Part shown: positions 33,357 to 41,396 of the stretch, one piece after another
Layout: every line of letters begins with the position of its first letter
How positions within the stretch are numbered: the first letter of the stretch is position 1
Source: Myxococcales bacterium
GTDB taxonomy: Bacteria > Myxococcota_A > Polyangia > Polyangiales > Polyangiaceae
Direction: 5' to 3'
Assembly: GCA_013297655.1 (NCBI GenBank)
Contig: JAAFHV010000037.1
Coordinates: 1-48,380 of the forward strand
DNA: 48,380 nt
Notes under the pieces: generated by a model
What the model was told of the DNA's origin: nothing
Seen by the model: the letters and a program-made list of their open reading frames with translations, nothing else
Database searches by the model: none
Position numbers and translations under genes: made by a program

Positions 33357-34541
33357 ATGCCACTGCCCTCGCTTCGACTCGCGCTCGGCCTCGTCGGCGC
33401 GCTCTCGCTCCTTCTCGCCACCGCGGCTTGCTCGGCCTCGGACGCTGTCGGCTCTACGCCGAGCGACGCGGGCGCGGACGTGGGCGCCGACCATGACGCG
33501 AACGCGCGCGATCCGGTCGTGCTCGTGACGCCGACGTTCGACACGCCACGCGCCATCTACGGCCTCGCGCCCGGTCCGGAGGGGTCGCTCCTCGTGACGA
33601 TGGATGGCCCACTCTCCGGAGTGAACCTCGCCCGACTCGACGGCGACGGGAACGTCATGTGGGTTCGGCCCGTCGGGTACGGATCTGCCGTCGCGACCGC
33701 GGCGCCCGATCGCATCGTGGCGCAAGAGGTCTACGGTCAAGACGGCCGGCCGACCGGCCCTCGGCTGATCGTCTTCGACGCCAAGGGCACCGAGGTGACC
33801 CGGCTCGCCCTCCCCATCGATGGGTTTCTGCGTTCGCTCGAACCCGTGCCCGGCGGCGGCGTCATGGGAATATCGATCGAGCAGAGCGGCGACGTGGTGC
33901 TGGTCTCGTGGGACGGAAAAGCGCCCGCGGTGACGACGCGGGTGCTCACAATCGACAAAAATCGGCACTTCTATGACCCCGAGGCGCTCGCCGTCGACGG
34001 CCTCGGCGTGGGTTGGCTCTCCTCCCAGGGGCGTCTGATGCGCATCGCGCCGGGCGCGCTCGGGACGGAGATCGACGCCGCGTCGGTGTTCGGTGCGCGG
34101 CTCCTCGCGCGACCGGAGGGGGGAGTCGTGGCGCGGATCGACTCGGGGTTCGGCCTCTTCCGCGCGGACGGAACGCCTGAATCGACTCAGACGGGGAACG
34201 CGATCGGCCTCTTTCGCGCCGCCGCCTATGGCGCCGGCAAGGTCGTCGCTTTCGGTCTCTCGAACTACGCGAGCGCGCCGCCTTCGAAGAACCAGTGGGC
34301 AAACACGCTCGCGATCGTCGATGGCCCGAGCAACCGCGACATCACGTTTCGGTTCTCCAATCTCGCCAAGATGCAAGCTGCCACCTACGCGGGGGGCAGG
34401 TTCTGGGTCGGCGGCGCAATGAGCGGCTCGTTGACCGTCGGTAAACGCACCATCGAGGCGCCGGACGACCTCGCGGGCGCGTGGCTCCTCGGCTTCACCG
34501 ATTTTACGTCTCTCGGGACGTCGATGACGTCGGGGCGATGA
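33357..34541 (+). CDS. lipoprotein with beta-propeller-like body
   Basis: A 394-residue predicted lipoprotein (lipobox LLATAAC, Cys25), with a D/A/S linker to about residue 50. The body is a series of beta strands with repeated G-x-x-D/N-x-W/V-R and 'GPRLIVFDAKGTEVTRLALP', 'SWDGKAPAVTTRVLTI', 'LLARPEGGVVARIDSGFGLF' blades. This is the look of PQQ/NHL-like propellers seen in secreted myxobacterial proteins, though no specific family is assigned. ATG 33357 follows GTGTGC; no strong ribosome site. Confidence 0.75.
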   Translation: MPLPSLRLALGLVGALSLLLATAACSASDAVGSTPSDAGADVGADHDANARDPVVLVTPTFDTPRAIYGLAPGPEGSLLVTMDGPLSGVNLARLDGDGNVMWVRPVGYGSAVATAAPDRIVAQEVYGQDGRPTGPRLIVFDAKGTEVTRLALPIDGFLRSLEPVPGGGVMGISIEQSGDVVLVSWDGKAPAVTTRVLTIDKNRHFYDPEALAVDGLGVGWLSSQGRLMRIAPGALGTEIDAASVFGARLLARPEGGVVARIDSGFGLFRADGTPESTQTGNAIGLFRAAAYGAGKVVAFGLSNYASAPPSKNQWANTLAIVDGPSNRDITFRFSNLAKMQAATYAGGRFWVGGAMSGSLTVGKRTIEAPDDLAGAWLLGFTDFTSLGTSMTSGR

Positions 34542-34722
34542 CACGCAGACAGCCGAGGTCGGTCTCCAGCTCGTCGTGGATTTACCGACGCGCGCGATCC
34601 GGTCGAACGTCGGCCTTCACCTCGCGAGTTTCCGTCCGCCGAACCGTATCCTGACGGTCCCTTGTCGAGGACGAGAGTGGCGCCTCGCGGGCGCGCGGAA
34701 GCGCTCGCGAGAGGAGGCCACT

Positions 34723-34850
34723 ATGGCAGAGCAGAAGACAGGTGGACTGAGGCGTTGGAGTGAGGCCGAGGCGCGACAGGTGCTGGCGAGTTGGGAGACG
34801 AGCGGGAAGAGCATCGGGGCGTTCGCGCGCACGAAGGCGCGCAGATGGAA
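34723..34850 (+). pseudogene. IS66-type OrfA (TnpA accessory) remnant
   Basis: ATG 34723, preceded by GAGGAGG, reads MAEQKTGGLRRWSEAEARQV, then LASWETSGKSIGAFARTKAR, which resembles the small IS66-family accessory protein (WSxExARxVLxxWxxSGxSxxxFAR). The similarity ends abruptly near 34845 where the dispersed repeat 34851-34867 begins; the frame then stops at 34866. OrfB and the transposase are absent. Family call by pattern only. Confidence 0.55.
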
Positions 34851-34867
34851 ATCCGACCGACGTTGAC
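34851..34867 (-). repeat. dispersed 17-bp repeat at a gene breakpoint
   Basis: ATCCGACCGACGTTGAC, the exact reverse complement of GTCAACGTCGGTCGGAT at 31213-31229. It sits precisely between the truncated OrfA and the truncated SnoaL-like gene. Confidence 0.7.
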
Positions 34868-34872
34868 ACTAA

Positions 34873-35280
34873 GTCGTTGCCCGCGATCTCGTCCAGTTCA
34901 CGAGCAAGGCCGCGAAGTCCGACCCGGCGCCGAGCTACGACGCCATCCTCCGCGCGAACCTCGAGCGCGTCTTCAACGAGCGAGACGACGCGAAGCGCTC
35001 TGCAGCGGTGGACGAGCTCTTCGTCGAGGAGCCCGTGATGTACGAGCCCGATGGGATCGTCAACGGACGCGCTGCGATCGTCGCCGTGGCAGGGGAGCTC
35101 CTCCGCCGTTTTGGTCCGACGTTCCGCTTCCTACCGCAGGGAGCCGGCGTGGGGCACCACGGCATGGGCACGCTTCGCTGGAACGCAGGACCGGACGGCG
35201 GCCCGACGACCGTGACCGGCTTCGACACGGCCGAGATCGTAGGTGGCAGGATCGCAAGGCTCTGGGTGTTGCTCGGTTGA
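34873..35280 (+). pseudogene. 5'-truncated SnoaL/NTF2-like protein gene
   Basis: The frame open from 34873 reads APSYDAILRANLERVFNERD, then the typical SnoaL-like pattern: DELFVEEPVMYEPDGIVNGR, AAIVAVAGELLRRF, HHGMGTLRWNAGP, FDTAEIVGGRIARLWVLL. There is no ATG, GTG or TTG before GTG 35008, which would cut off the first helix, and a TAA at 34870 blocks upstream extension. The sequence just upstream is the dispersed repeat and an IS remnant, so the start was probably lost. A shortened protein from 35008 is possible. Confidence 0.65.
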
Positions 35281-35284
35281 CACC

Positions 35285-35665
35285 TCACCAACGCCGAGCC
35301 TTGGCCTTCGCGCTGACGAGCGTGCAGGTGACCACGGGCCTGACCTCTCGCGAGGGGGACCCGATTCTGATCACCACCTCCACCGACGTGCGGGATGGGA
35401 CTTTGACTTCGACGGGGGCAGGATCGACCTCCGTGGCGACCGAACACGTCGCTTCGGCGGGGCAGGCGCTGTCGAGATGAACGACGTGAGCGTACCCAAC
35501 CGCTCCGAGCCTTGCTTCCCCCGAGACGCGAAGGCAGCTCGAGACCGGTGGCGCTGCGCCTGCGTCCGCTTCGCACGGTGCTGCGAGCGAAAGGGCCGCC
35601 AATGAGATTCCCGCCGAAACACCGAGAGCGCGAAGACCCCTCGAAGACGATCCGCTCCGCACCAT
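35285..35665 (-). CDS. small secreted protein, unknown function
   Basis: A 126-residue protein with a signal peptide (MVRSGSSSRGLRALGVSAGI then a hydrophobic run to about residue 32). The mature part is a single beta-rich domain with cysteines in SSCLRVSG, DSACPAEATCSVA and VVTCTLV, likely two disulphides. ATG 35665 is chosen to give a signal peptide. Its stop codon is 4 bp from the stop of the convergent SnoaL-like remnant. Not assigned to a family. Confidence 0.6.
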   Translation of the reverse strand: MVRSGSSSRGLRALGVSAGISLAALSLAAPCEADAGAAPPVSSCLRVSGEARLGAVGYAHVVHLDSACPAEATCSVATEVDPAPVEVKVPSRTSVEVVIRIGSPSREVRPVVTCTLVSAKAKARRW

Positions 35666-35845
35666 GCCTGCACTATGGGGCCGCCCGCTCGAAACGCCAG
35701 CCACGTGGGCGCTCGCTGCCGACCGTCGGCTCGCGGCCGAAGCCACCTCGGCAGGTGCTCAGGGCAAGTCCATGCAGCCATCGGGCGGGGTCGCGCGGCG
35801 GCCCTTGGTGCGGCCCAACCGAGCCGCCGCGCTGGTCATTCTCGT

Positions 35846-36991
35846 TTACTCACTTCGCGGTCGAAGCGGGGGCCGGCCACGTGCCCACATATGGCGCGTG
35901 CCTTCGTGGAGCGCGTCGTAGATGGCGTCGCGTATCGCGTTCGCTTCGTCGTGGGTGCGGGTGCGCTCGAGATCGCGGAGCACCACGCGCAGGAGCACGT
36001 TCTTCTGTGCGGCGTTCATCCCGAGGCGCTCGATCGCGACGGCAGGGAGCGAGTCGTGAGCGGTCTCGCTCATCACGCGAACCTCCTCGATCGACGACGA
36101 CGCGGCGCCGAGCGCCAGCCGAACGCGGTCACCGAGCTCCTCCGGCGTGACCGCGCACGCGACCGCGATCGAGAGATCGCGCGCCACCGCCGGCATCGAC
36201 GACACCGGCACCCACGGGAGAAGATCGAGCATTTGGCGCGCCACGCGCGGCTCGGCCGAGCGAAGTAGACGGATGTCGGGGACGCCCTTTCGAATCATGA
36301 GACACCGGTCGAGCCCGATCCCCATGGCGAGCCCAGTGAGCCCCTGTTTTCCCAAGCCGCACTCGGAGAGCACACGCGGCGACGCGATTCCGCACTCACC
36401 GATTTCGACCCACTCTCCCTCTACCCGTACGTCGAGCTGGATCCCTCGCTCGGTGTACGGGTGCGGCGAGGGAGTGCACCGAAGCTCGCGCCCGGGCGCG
36501 ACGACGGACGCCACGACGTGCGCCATTTCGCGCAAGTCCGCGTCGTCGAGCGCCACGCGAGCGATCCGCCAGAGGTCGAGCTGATGCGGCTCTCCGCTGT
36601 GCAAACGATCGATCGTGTCGCGGCGATAGACGATGCCGGGACAGACGAGGAGCACGTCGTGCACTTGCTCCCTCGAAAGAGTACGCAATAGTGGCGGGAT
36701 CATCGCCGAGGTTTGTGTCCGAAGCAGACGGTCGGGGCCGACGTAGCGCGTATAGCGACAGTCGCGGGCGATACCTTCTTTTGGATAATGCAGTGAATCG
36801 TAGTTGTCGGCCACGGTGACAACCGCGTGCGCGCGGTGGGTGCGGACCGGGATCGACCACGATTCGGCGAGGGCAGCGACAGCTTCCGAGACGATCTGCT
36901 GGATAGCGTGAGGGCCCGCTTCGGGATCGGTGAGATCACGAATGGAAAGGGAACGCGCGCGCTCCTCGGAGCTCATGACGACGATGGACAT
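35846..36991 (-). CDS. PheS-like class II ligase with FDX-ACB domain
   Basis: A 381-residue protein resembling monomeric mitochondrial-type phenylalanyl-tRNA synthetase, or the PheS-related 'mystery ligase' group (SrmL; name recalled, not checked). The class II core keeps motif 2, LLRTQTSAMI ... GIVYRRDTIDRLH (R123/R124), and motif 3, GLAMGIGLDRCLMI with PDIRLLRS (219-244). Residues about 263-370 form a ferredoxin-fold anticodon-binding-like domain (SSMPAVARDLSIAVA ... EEVRVMSE), normally at the end of PheT. ATG 36991 has GAGG 7 nt upstream. It lacks the N-terminal coiled coil of bacterial PheS and no pheT follows, so it is a paralogue of uncertain substrate. Confidence 0.8.
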   Translation of the reverse strand: MSIVVMSSEERARSLSIRDLTDPEAGPHAIQQIVSEAVAALAESWSIPVRTHRAHAVVTVADNYDSLHYPKEGIARDCRYTRYVGPDRLLRTQTSAMIPPLLRTLSREQVHDVLLVCPGIVYRRDTIDRLHSGEPHQLDLWRIARVALDDADLREMAHVVASVVAPGRELRCTPSPHPYTERGIQLDVRVEGEWVEIGECGIASPRVLSECGLGKQGLTGLAMGIGLDRCLMIRKGVPDIRLLRSAEPRVARQMLDLLPWVPVSSMPAVARDLSIAVACAVTPEELGDRVRLALGAASSSIEEVRVMSETAHDSLPAVAIERLGMNAAQKNVLLRVVLRDLERTRTHDEANAIRDAIYDALHEGTRHMWARGRPPLRPRSE

Positions 36992-37316
36992 GGAAAAACC
37001 TCGACGTGACGAAATGGGATGACGCCGACACCCGCGTACGAAACACGGGCCGGCGAGCGAAGGGGTCCCCCTCGTCCGAGGTGAGGTGCGGGCGTGTGCT
37101 AAGCCACGAAAAACTGCCGCGACCCGACCAGGGACGGGGGGCAGCAAAATCGACGACTCGTCACGTGCGAACGCATGCTTCGGAGCCTAGCGCGATCGCG
37201 GGCCGATGCACGTGGCAACCGAACCGACCGTCATCGAACATCCCGCGCGGCGTGACCCAAGTCCGTTTGCGGCTGCTGTCCGTGAGCGACCACATCGGCG
37301 TGATAGGCTCGCCCGT
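36992..37316. other. divergent intergenic, no gene seen
   Basis: 325 bp between the ligase and the next plus-strand gene. No gene, clear promoter or terminator recognised. Confidence 0.4.
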
Positions 37317-37784
37317 ATGGCCTACGCGTTCAGCCTCACCGGGACCCGCCGTGGGCCGGATCGCGAAGCGATAAGTCCCTTTACGGGGAAGCCTGCGATG
37401 TTTCCGACGTTCCTGATGAGTGACGAGGAGCGCGCTGCGGTGCTTGCGGTCATCTCGCGGCACGGCGGTGCGATCGCCGACCGGCGCGGGTCCGTCGTTC
37501 TGCCCGGCGCCGAAATCACGTTCCGCGACCTCGACGGCCCGAGGTTCGGAGTGTCGATTACCGGCGCGATCGAACCGGCGATCGCGGTCCTGTTCGAGAT
37601 CGCGACCGCCGGCCGGCTCGTGGTCATGAACGACCACGAGAAGTGCGACGAGCCCGTGCCCGTGGTCACGACGGCGGAGGCGGCGGCGCAGGCGAAGGTG
37701 TCGGGGCCCGACCGCGACCAGCCGGAGCTCGTGACCGAGATCGACCGCTTCCTCCGCGCGCTCCTTCCGGGATACGACCGGTAG
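37317..37784 (+). CDS. hypothetical protein
   Basis: A 155-residue soluble protein, not assigned to a family. The N-terminal AISPFTGKPAMFPTFLMSDE and the central GAEITFRDLDGPRFGVSITG look like an alpha/beta domain. The C-terminal part ends ELVTEIDRFLRALLPGYDR. The size and 44-bp spacing to the next small gene suggest co-transcription. ATG 37317 is preferred to the longer frame, which is Arg-rich. Confidence 0.6.
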   Translation: MAYAFSLTGTRRGPDREAISPFTGKPAMFPTFLMSDEERAAVLAVISRHGGAIADRRGSVVLPGAEITFRDLDGPRFGVSITGAIEPAIAVLFEIATAGRLVVMNDHEKCDEPVPVVTTAEAAAQAKVSGPDRDQPELVTEIDRFLRALLPGYDR

Positions 37785-37828
37785 GCACTGGCAGCGCCCA
37801 CGCGCGGTACAAAGGATAGAGTGGAGCG

Positions 37829-38263
37829 ATGAGCGACTACCAGAAGGTGACGGTCAAACAGGTTCGCGGCAACGAGATCACCATCGAGGTGGTCGAGAAT
37901 TCGAGCAGCCGCGCGCTCTCGAGCATCTTCGACACCGGCGCCGACCGGGGAATCGATGGCGCGGACGAGGCGAGTGCGGAGGATTGGCTGAAGATTGGCG
38001 CCATGCTCCTCCTCGACGAAAAAGCACGCAGCGGCGACGTGAGCCCGGTCGATGAGGACGCGATCGAGCCGAGCCAGTTCGTGTCTCGTGTCGAGAAAGT
38101 CGAAGCGACCGTGCTGGGCCGCGGTGACTCCCGGAATCCGTACTACCGCGCCGTACTCGTCGTGGAGCTGAAGGAGCCCGAACACGCCGCCGTGTTCGAG
38201 GAGGGGCAGTCGTTCGGCGCGGTGGCAGATCTCGGCGGTGACTTCGACAACCTGTTTGACTGA
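37829..38263 (+). CDS. hypothetical acidic protein
   Basis: A 144-residue acidic protein with no recognised family. Pattern: YQKVTVKQVRGNEITIEVVE at the start, then helices around SAEDWLKIGAMLLLDEKARS and a late beta section RNPYYRAVLVVELKEPEH. D/E-rich, no signal peptide. Starts 44 bp after the previous stop codon. Confidence 0.65.
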   Translation: MSDYQKVTVKQVRGNEITIEVVENSSSRALSSIFDTGADRGIDGADEASAEDWLKIGAMLLLDEKARSGDVSPVDEDAIEPSQFVSRVEKVEATVLGRGDSRNPYYRAVLVVELKEPEHAAVFEEGQSFGAVADLGGDFDNLFD

Positions 38264-38368
38264 GACCGCAGCGAGCGTCGACGCGTCGCGCGTGTCTCGG
38301 TCCCAAAAGGCCTGTCCCCGGACGACGACTTGTGTCCCACCCTCGCCGCGTCCTACGCTCATCTCATC

Positions 38369-38653
38369 GTGCGACCCACCCCCTGGCTCTTCCTTGCCGT
38401 CGTCGGGTGCAGCGGCGCGACCGCGTCGCCGGATCGCCCGGCCCCCTCCGCGAGCCCTGCGCCCACTGCGACGGTCTCGCCGGTTCGACGGACGAGCGAT
38501 GGCCACTGCGCGCCGCAGCCACGCGCCGGGACCCCGTGCGCGCCTGGCGAATCCTGGTGCGTGCTCGATTGGGGCAAGCCGGGTGGCCACAGCAACGCGC
38601 TCTGGTGCCGTGGCGGCGTGTGGCACATCGAGGAAGAGGCGAACCTACCTTGA
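38369..38653 (+). CDS. small lipoprotein
   Basis: A 94-residue predicted lipoprotein. GTG 38369 is chosen because it starts the signal peptide MRPTPWLFLAVVGC (Cys14); the longer frame starting with TTG at 38330 disrupts it. The mature part has a P/S/A linker and four cysteines (GHCAPQP, TPCAPGESWCVLDW, ALWCRGG). Ends 43 bp before the F1-alpha-like gene. Confidence 0.65.
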   Translation: MRPTPWLFLAVVGCSGATASPDRPAPSASPAPTATVSPVRRTSDGHCAPQPRAGTPCAPGESWCVLDWGKPGGHSNALWCRGGVWHIEEEANLP

Positions 38654-38696
38654 ATAAAGGCATCGATTTTTTCGTGCCGCTCCCCAAGCTCGAGGA

Positions 38697-39977
38697 GTGA
38701 CGAAGCCCGTGCGGTTCGCCACGCGAGCGCTCATCCGGGCGGAGGGGGTTGCCTACGGAGACCGCCTGGAGGTTGGCGGCGAGCCGGCGCTGGTCACGGG
38801 CCTCTTGCGCGATGGCGTGGAGGTGGCGCCGCTCGGCGCGCGCGAGCTGGCCACCGCTGGAGAGGTCCGGCGCGTCGGTCCCCTCGAGGTGCCGACCGGT
38901 GACGATCTCGTGGGGCGCACCATCGATGGCCTTGGAAGAGCGCTCGACGCTGGACCGCCGGTTGCGCAGACGCATCTCGCACCGCTCTTCCATCGAGCGC
39001 CGAATGTCGTCGCGGCGCGGCCCGGGGCGCGACTCTCGCTCGGCGCGATGGTGTACGATCTCCAGCGCATGGTCGCCTCGGGGACGAGCATCCTCGCATG
39101 GGGTCCTCACGAGGTATTGCTGCACCTCTTGCAGCATCACGTGGCGTGTGAGCGCGTCGTCGTGGTGGCGACGCTCGACCGCGGCGCGGCGACACGGTTC
39201 GAAGCCTGCCGCGCAGACCTCCGCTGCGTTCACGTCGTCGCCGATGGCTCACCGGCGCAGCCATGGCTCGTACCTCTGACCGCGGTGGCCATCGGCGAAG
39301 GGCTACGCGCCCGCGGTCGCGACGCAGTGGTCGTCATCGACGGGCTCGACGCGTGGAGGCCGAGCGTGGGGCAGTTTCCGGAACGAGGCGCGTGGGACGC
39401 GCAGCTCGAGCAGCTCGCGTCGCGCGCGTACGCCACCGAGCAAGGCAGCCTCAGCATCATCGGGTTCACGCGTGACGCGCGCGCGATGCGCGGCGCCGCG
39501 TTCGACGAGTGTCTCGACCTCGGGCTGGCGTTTCGTGGCGAGGTGCCCGCCACGGGAACCAAGATCGCTCGACCGCCGATCCGAAATCCCTGCCGCGCCA
39601 GGCTCGGCCGGGTCATCCTGACTGCCGGACCGAACCTCGAAGCGCTCGAAGCGTCGGTCGCCCTTGGTTGCCCCGTGCATCCCAGCGTCAAGGAAGACAT
39701 CGTCGACGGCCGACTCTTCCGCGAGTTTCTTCGATACCGACCCGGCGCACCGGTGGACTCGGTGGAGCAGTTGTTGGTGCTGCTTGCGGCGGTCTTCGCT
39801 TGCGAGAAGCCGCGACTACCCGCGAAAAAGGTGGGCCCTTTTCTGGAGACGTTCCTCACGACCGTCCGCACCCACGAGGCGGTGCGGCTGCAGGCGGTTC
39901 GCGCAGCCAGACGCCTCACCGAGGAAGATTCACGCGCCTTCTTTGCTTGGACCAAGCGCGCGCTGTCAGAAGCGTAG
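38697..39977 (+). CDS. F1-ATPase alpha-subunit-like protein without a P-loop
   Basis: A 426-residue homologue of the F1/FliI alpha family. The family hinge VGRTIDGLGRALDAGPP (72-88), the APNVVAARPGARLSLGAMVYD stretch (101-121), the Walker B-like VVVIDGLDAWRPSVGQ (211-226), the late SLSIIGFTRDAR, and a helical C-terminal domain as in AtpA are recognisable. At the expected P-loop the sequence is SILAWGPHEVLLHLLQ (131-146) instead of GDRQTGKT, with no GKT/S, so ATP binding by this site is unlikely. Shorter than AtpA (about 510). No other ATP synthase gene is adjacent. GTG 38697 or GTG 38709 are possible starts. Confidence 0.72.
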   Translation: MTKPVRFATRALIRAEGVAYGDRLEVGGEPALVTGLLRDGVEVAPLGARELATAGEVRRVGPLEVPTGDDLVGRTIDGLGRALDAGPPVAQTHLAPLFHRAPNVVAARPGARLSLGAMVYDLQRMVASGTSILAWGPHEVLLHLLQHHVACERVVVVATLDRGAATRFEACRADLRCVHVVADGSPAQPWLVPLTAVAIGEGLRARGRDAVVVIDGLDAWRPSVGQFPERGAWDAQLEQLASRAYATEQGSLSIIGFTRDARAMRGAAFDECLDLGLAFRGEVPATGTKIARPPIRNPCRARLGRVILTAGPNLEALEASVALGCPVHPSVKEDIVDGRLFREFLRYRPGAPVDSVEQLLVLLAAVFACEKPRLPAKKVGPFLETFLTTVRTHEAVRLQAVRAARRLTEEDSRAFFAWTKRALSEA

Positions 39978-40281
39978 GTGGATCAAGGCACTCTTCCACG
40001 CGTCGGCTGGGCTCGCCGGAGTGGCGGTCCGCACCTTGAAGGTTTCCCGATGGCCCCGACGAGGCGGTTTCGGCCCTGGCGCGGAGGTTGCCAAACTCCA
40101 GCAGTGGTTCGTGACGCGCACATCTTCCAGGAACCCGACCGTGTGGTCGTCATTGTGCGCCCAATAGCGAAGTCGCCCCCCCTCCCCCGCAGTCGCGCGG
40201 ACTCGAAGAGTCGCAGCCCCGAGCCCTAGAGAAGTTGCGCCATGAGCCCCACCACGCCGCTCATGCGGTTCAGCACTGCGC
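39978..40281. other. intergenic; possible gene remnant on minus strand
   Basis: 304 bp between convergent genes. A minus-strand frame ending at 39966 reads GRLRYWAHNDDHTVGFLEDV then RVTNHCWSLATSAPG, which looks protein-like, but it overlaps the F1-alpha-like stop region and has no clear start, so it may be an eroded C-terminal fragment. Confidence 0.3.
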
Positions 40282-41130
40282 TCACTTCGGCCTGCTTTGA
40301 CGCTCAATCGACGCGGCGAACATGCCGAAAGCGGGCCACGCTTGCGCGAGGTAACGGTGGAGATGGGCAGGCACGCCGCGTGCGCGCTGCGCGGCCAAAG
40401 CGGACTTATCCGCGTCCCCACGCCGCCGCCACGCATAGGCGACCATCAACCAACGGAGGAGCGGTCGCCCGGGGTGCGCTCCGGCCGGCGGCGTTTGCGA
40501 CGCGAGCGTCTCTCCGAGGTCGACGGCGACGACGGGATCGCCGGCGAGCGCCTCGAGCATGAGGCGGACGCCGTCGTTCTCGGGATTGGGGAGCTGCGCC
40601 GCGACGACCGCGCGTGCTTTGTCGGCGTCCCCGAGCGCGATCAGTGCGATCGCCATCCTTCGCGCGAGCGCGCCGTCGTGCTCCCGAGGGAGCGCGCCCG
40701 AGGTCTCGACCGCGCGAATGAGCACGACCGCACGCTCGGCATGACCGGCGAGGGTCGCGGCGAGGGCGAGCTCGAGCGCGACCACCGCGCGCGCGGCGGG
40801 GAGGGCAAGCGGTTGCTCGAGCGCGAGGGCGAACCTTTCGCCCGCCTCCTCGAGGGAGCCGTCGGCGAGGAGCGCGTTGCCCCGTCGAAGGTGGTCCGTC
40901 AACTTCAGCGCCGCGCGATAAACGACGGCGAGGAACGCGACCGTCGACGCGTTGACGGCGAGGATCACGGGCAAGGGGACACCGACCTGCATCGCCGCGA
41001 GCGTTCCGACCGCGATCCCGATCGCGAACGCGGCGCGGGCTCGCGCAAGGTTTCGCCCGAGCGCGCCCGTGAGCAACCCGGGTTTTGGTAGCCGTGATGC
41101 CGCCAGGCGCGTTCGCTCGTCGAGGTCCAC
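40282..41130 (-). CDS. membrane protein with TPR-like cytoplasmic region
   Basis: A 282-residue protein. Two adjacent hydrophobic segments at about 33-50 and 52-73 form a hairpin in the membrane. After these, residues 75-280 are alpha-helical with TPR-like pairs (LRRGNALLADGSLEEAGERF; LELALAATLAGHAERAVVLI; RMAIALIALGDADKARAVVA). No family assigned. Starts with ATG 41130; start site uncertain as no strong ribosome site is seen. Confidence 0.65.
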   Translation of the reverse strand: MDLDERTRLAASRLPKPGLLTGALGRNLARARAAFAIGIAVGTLAAMQVGVPLPVILAVNASTVAFLAVVYRAALKLTDHLRRGNALLADGSLEEAGERFALALEQPLALPAARAVVALELALAATLAGHAERAVVLIRAVETSGALPREHDGALARRMAIALIALGDADKARAVVAAQLPNPENDGVRLMLEALAGDPVVAVDLGETLASQTPPAGAHPGRPLLRWLMVAYAWRRRGDADKSALAAQRARGVPAHLHRYLAQAWPAFGMFAASIERQSRPK

Positions 41131-41198
41131 GGCCCCATTCTACGTCGAACCGCCGTCGAACCTTCCAGTCCCGCTCAGAGCCATGTCGGCTCGAAGCC

Positions 41199-41369
41199 GT
41201 GAGCGTGCTCGACTGGTTTCAGAAGGCGTCCGAGGCCACCCGGGCCGAAGCCACCGACGCCTGAGCGCCCGACGCGTACTTCAGCATCGTCGCCGTCGGC
41301 TCCAAGGGCACGGGGCACATCGCATTCGACGACTCAGGGGTCTCGTTGTCCGTGGGCGACGAAGGCTGA
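41199..41369 (+). pseudogene. small gene interrupted by an in-frame TGA
   Basis: From GTG 41199 the frame reads SVLDWFQKASEATRAEATDA, a TGA at 41262-41264, then APDAYFSIVAVGSKGTGHIA and FDDSGVSLSVGDEG to a second TGA at 41367-41369. Both parts are in the same frame, have strong third-position GC, and look like one small protein of about 55 residues. Either the gene is broken by a single nonsense mutation, or the TGA is read through. No SECIS-like element was looked for in detail. Confidence 0.45.
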
Positions 41370-41396
41370 GCTGGTGCGCGGGGCGTGGTCCTTCGG

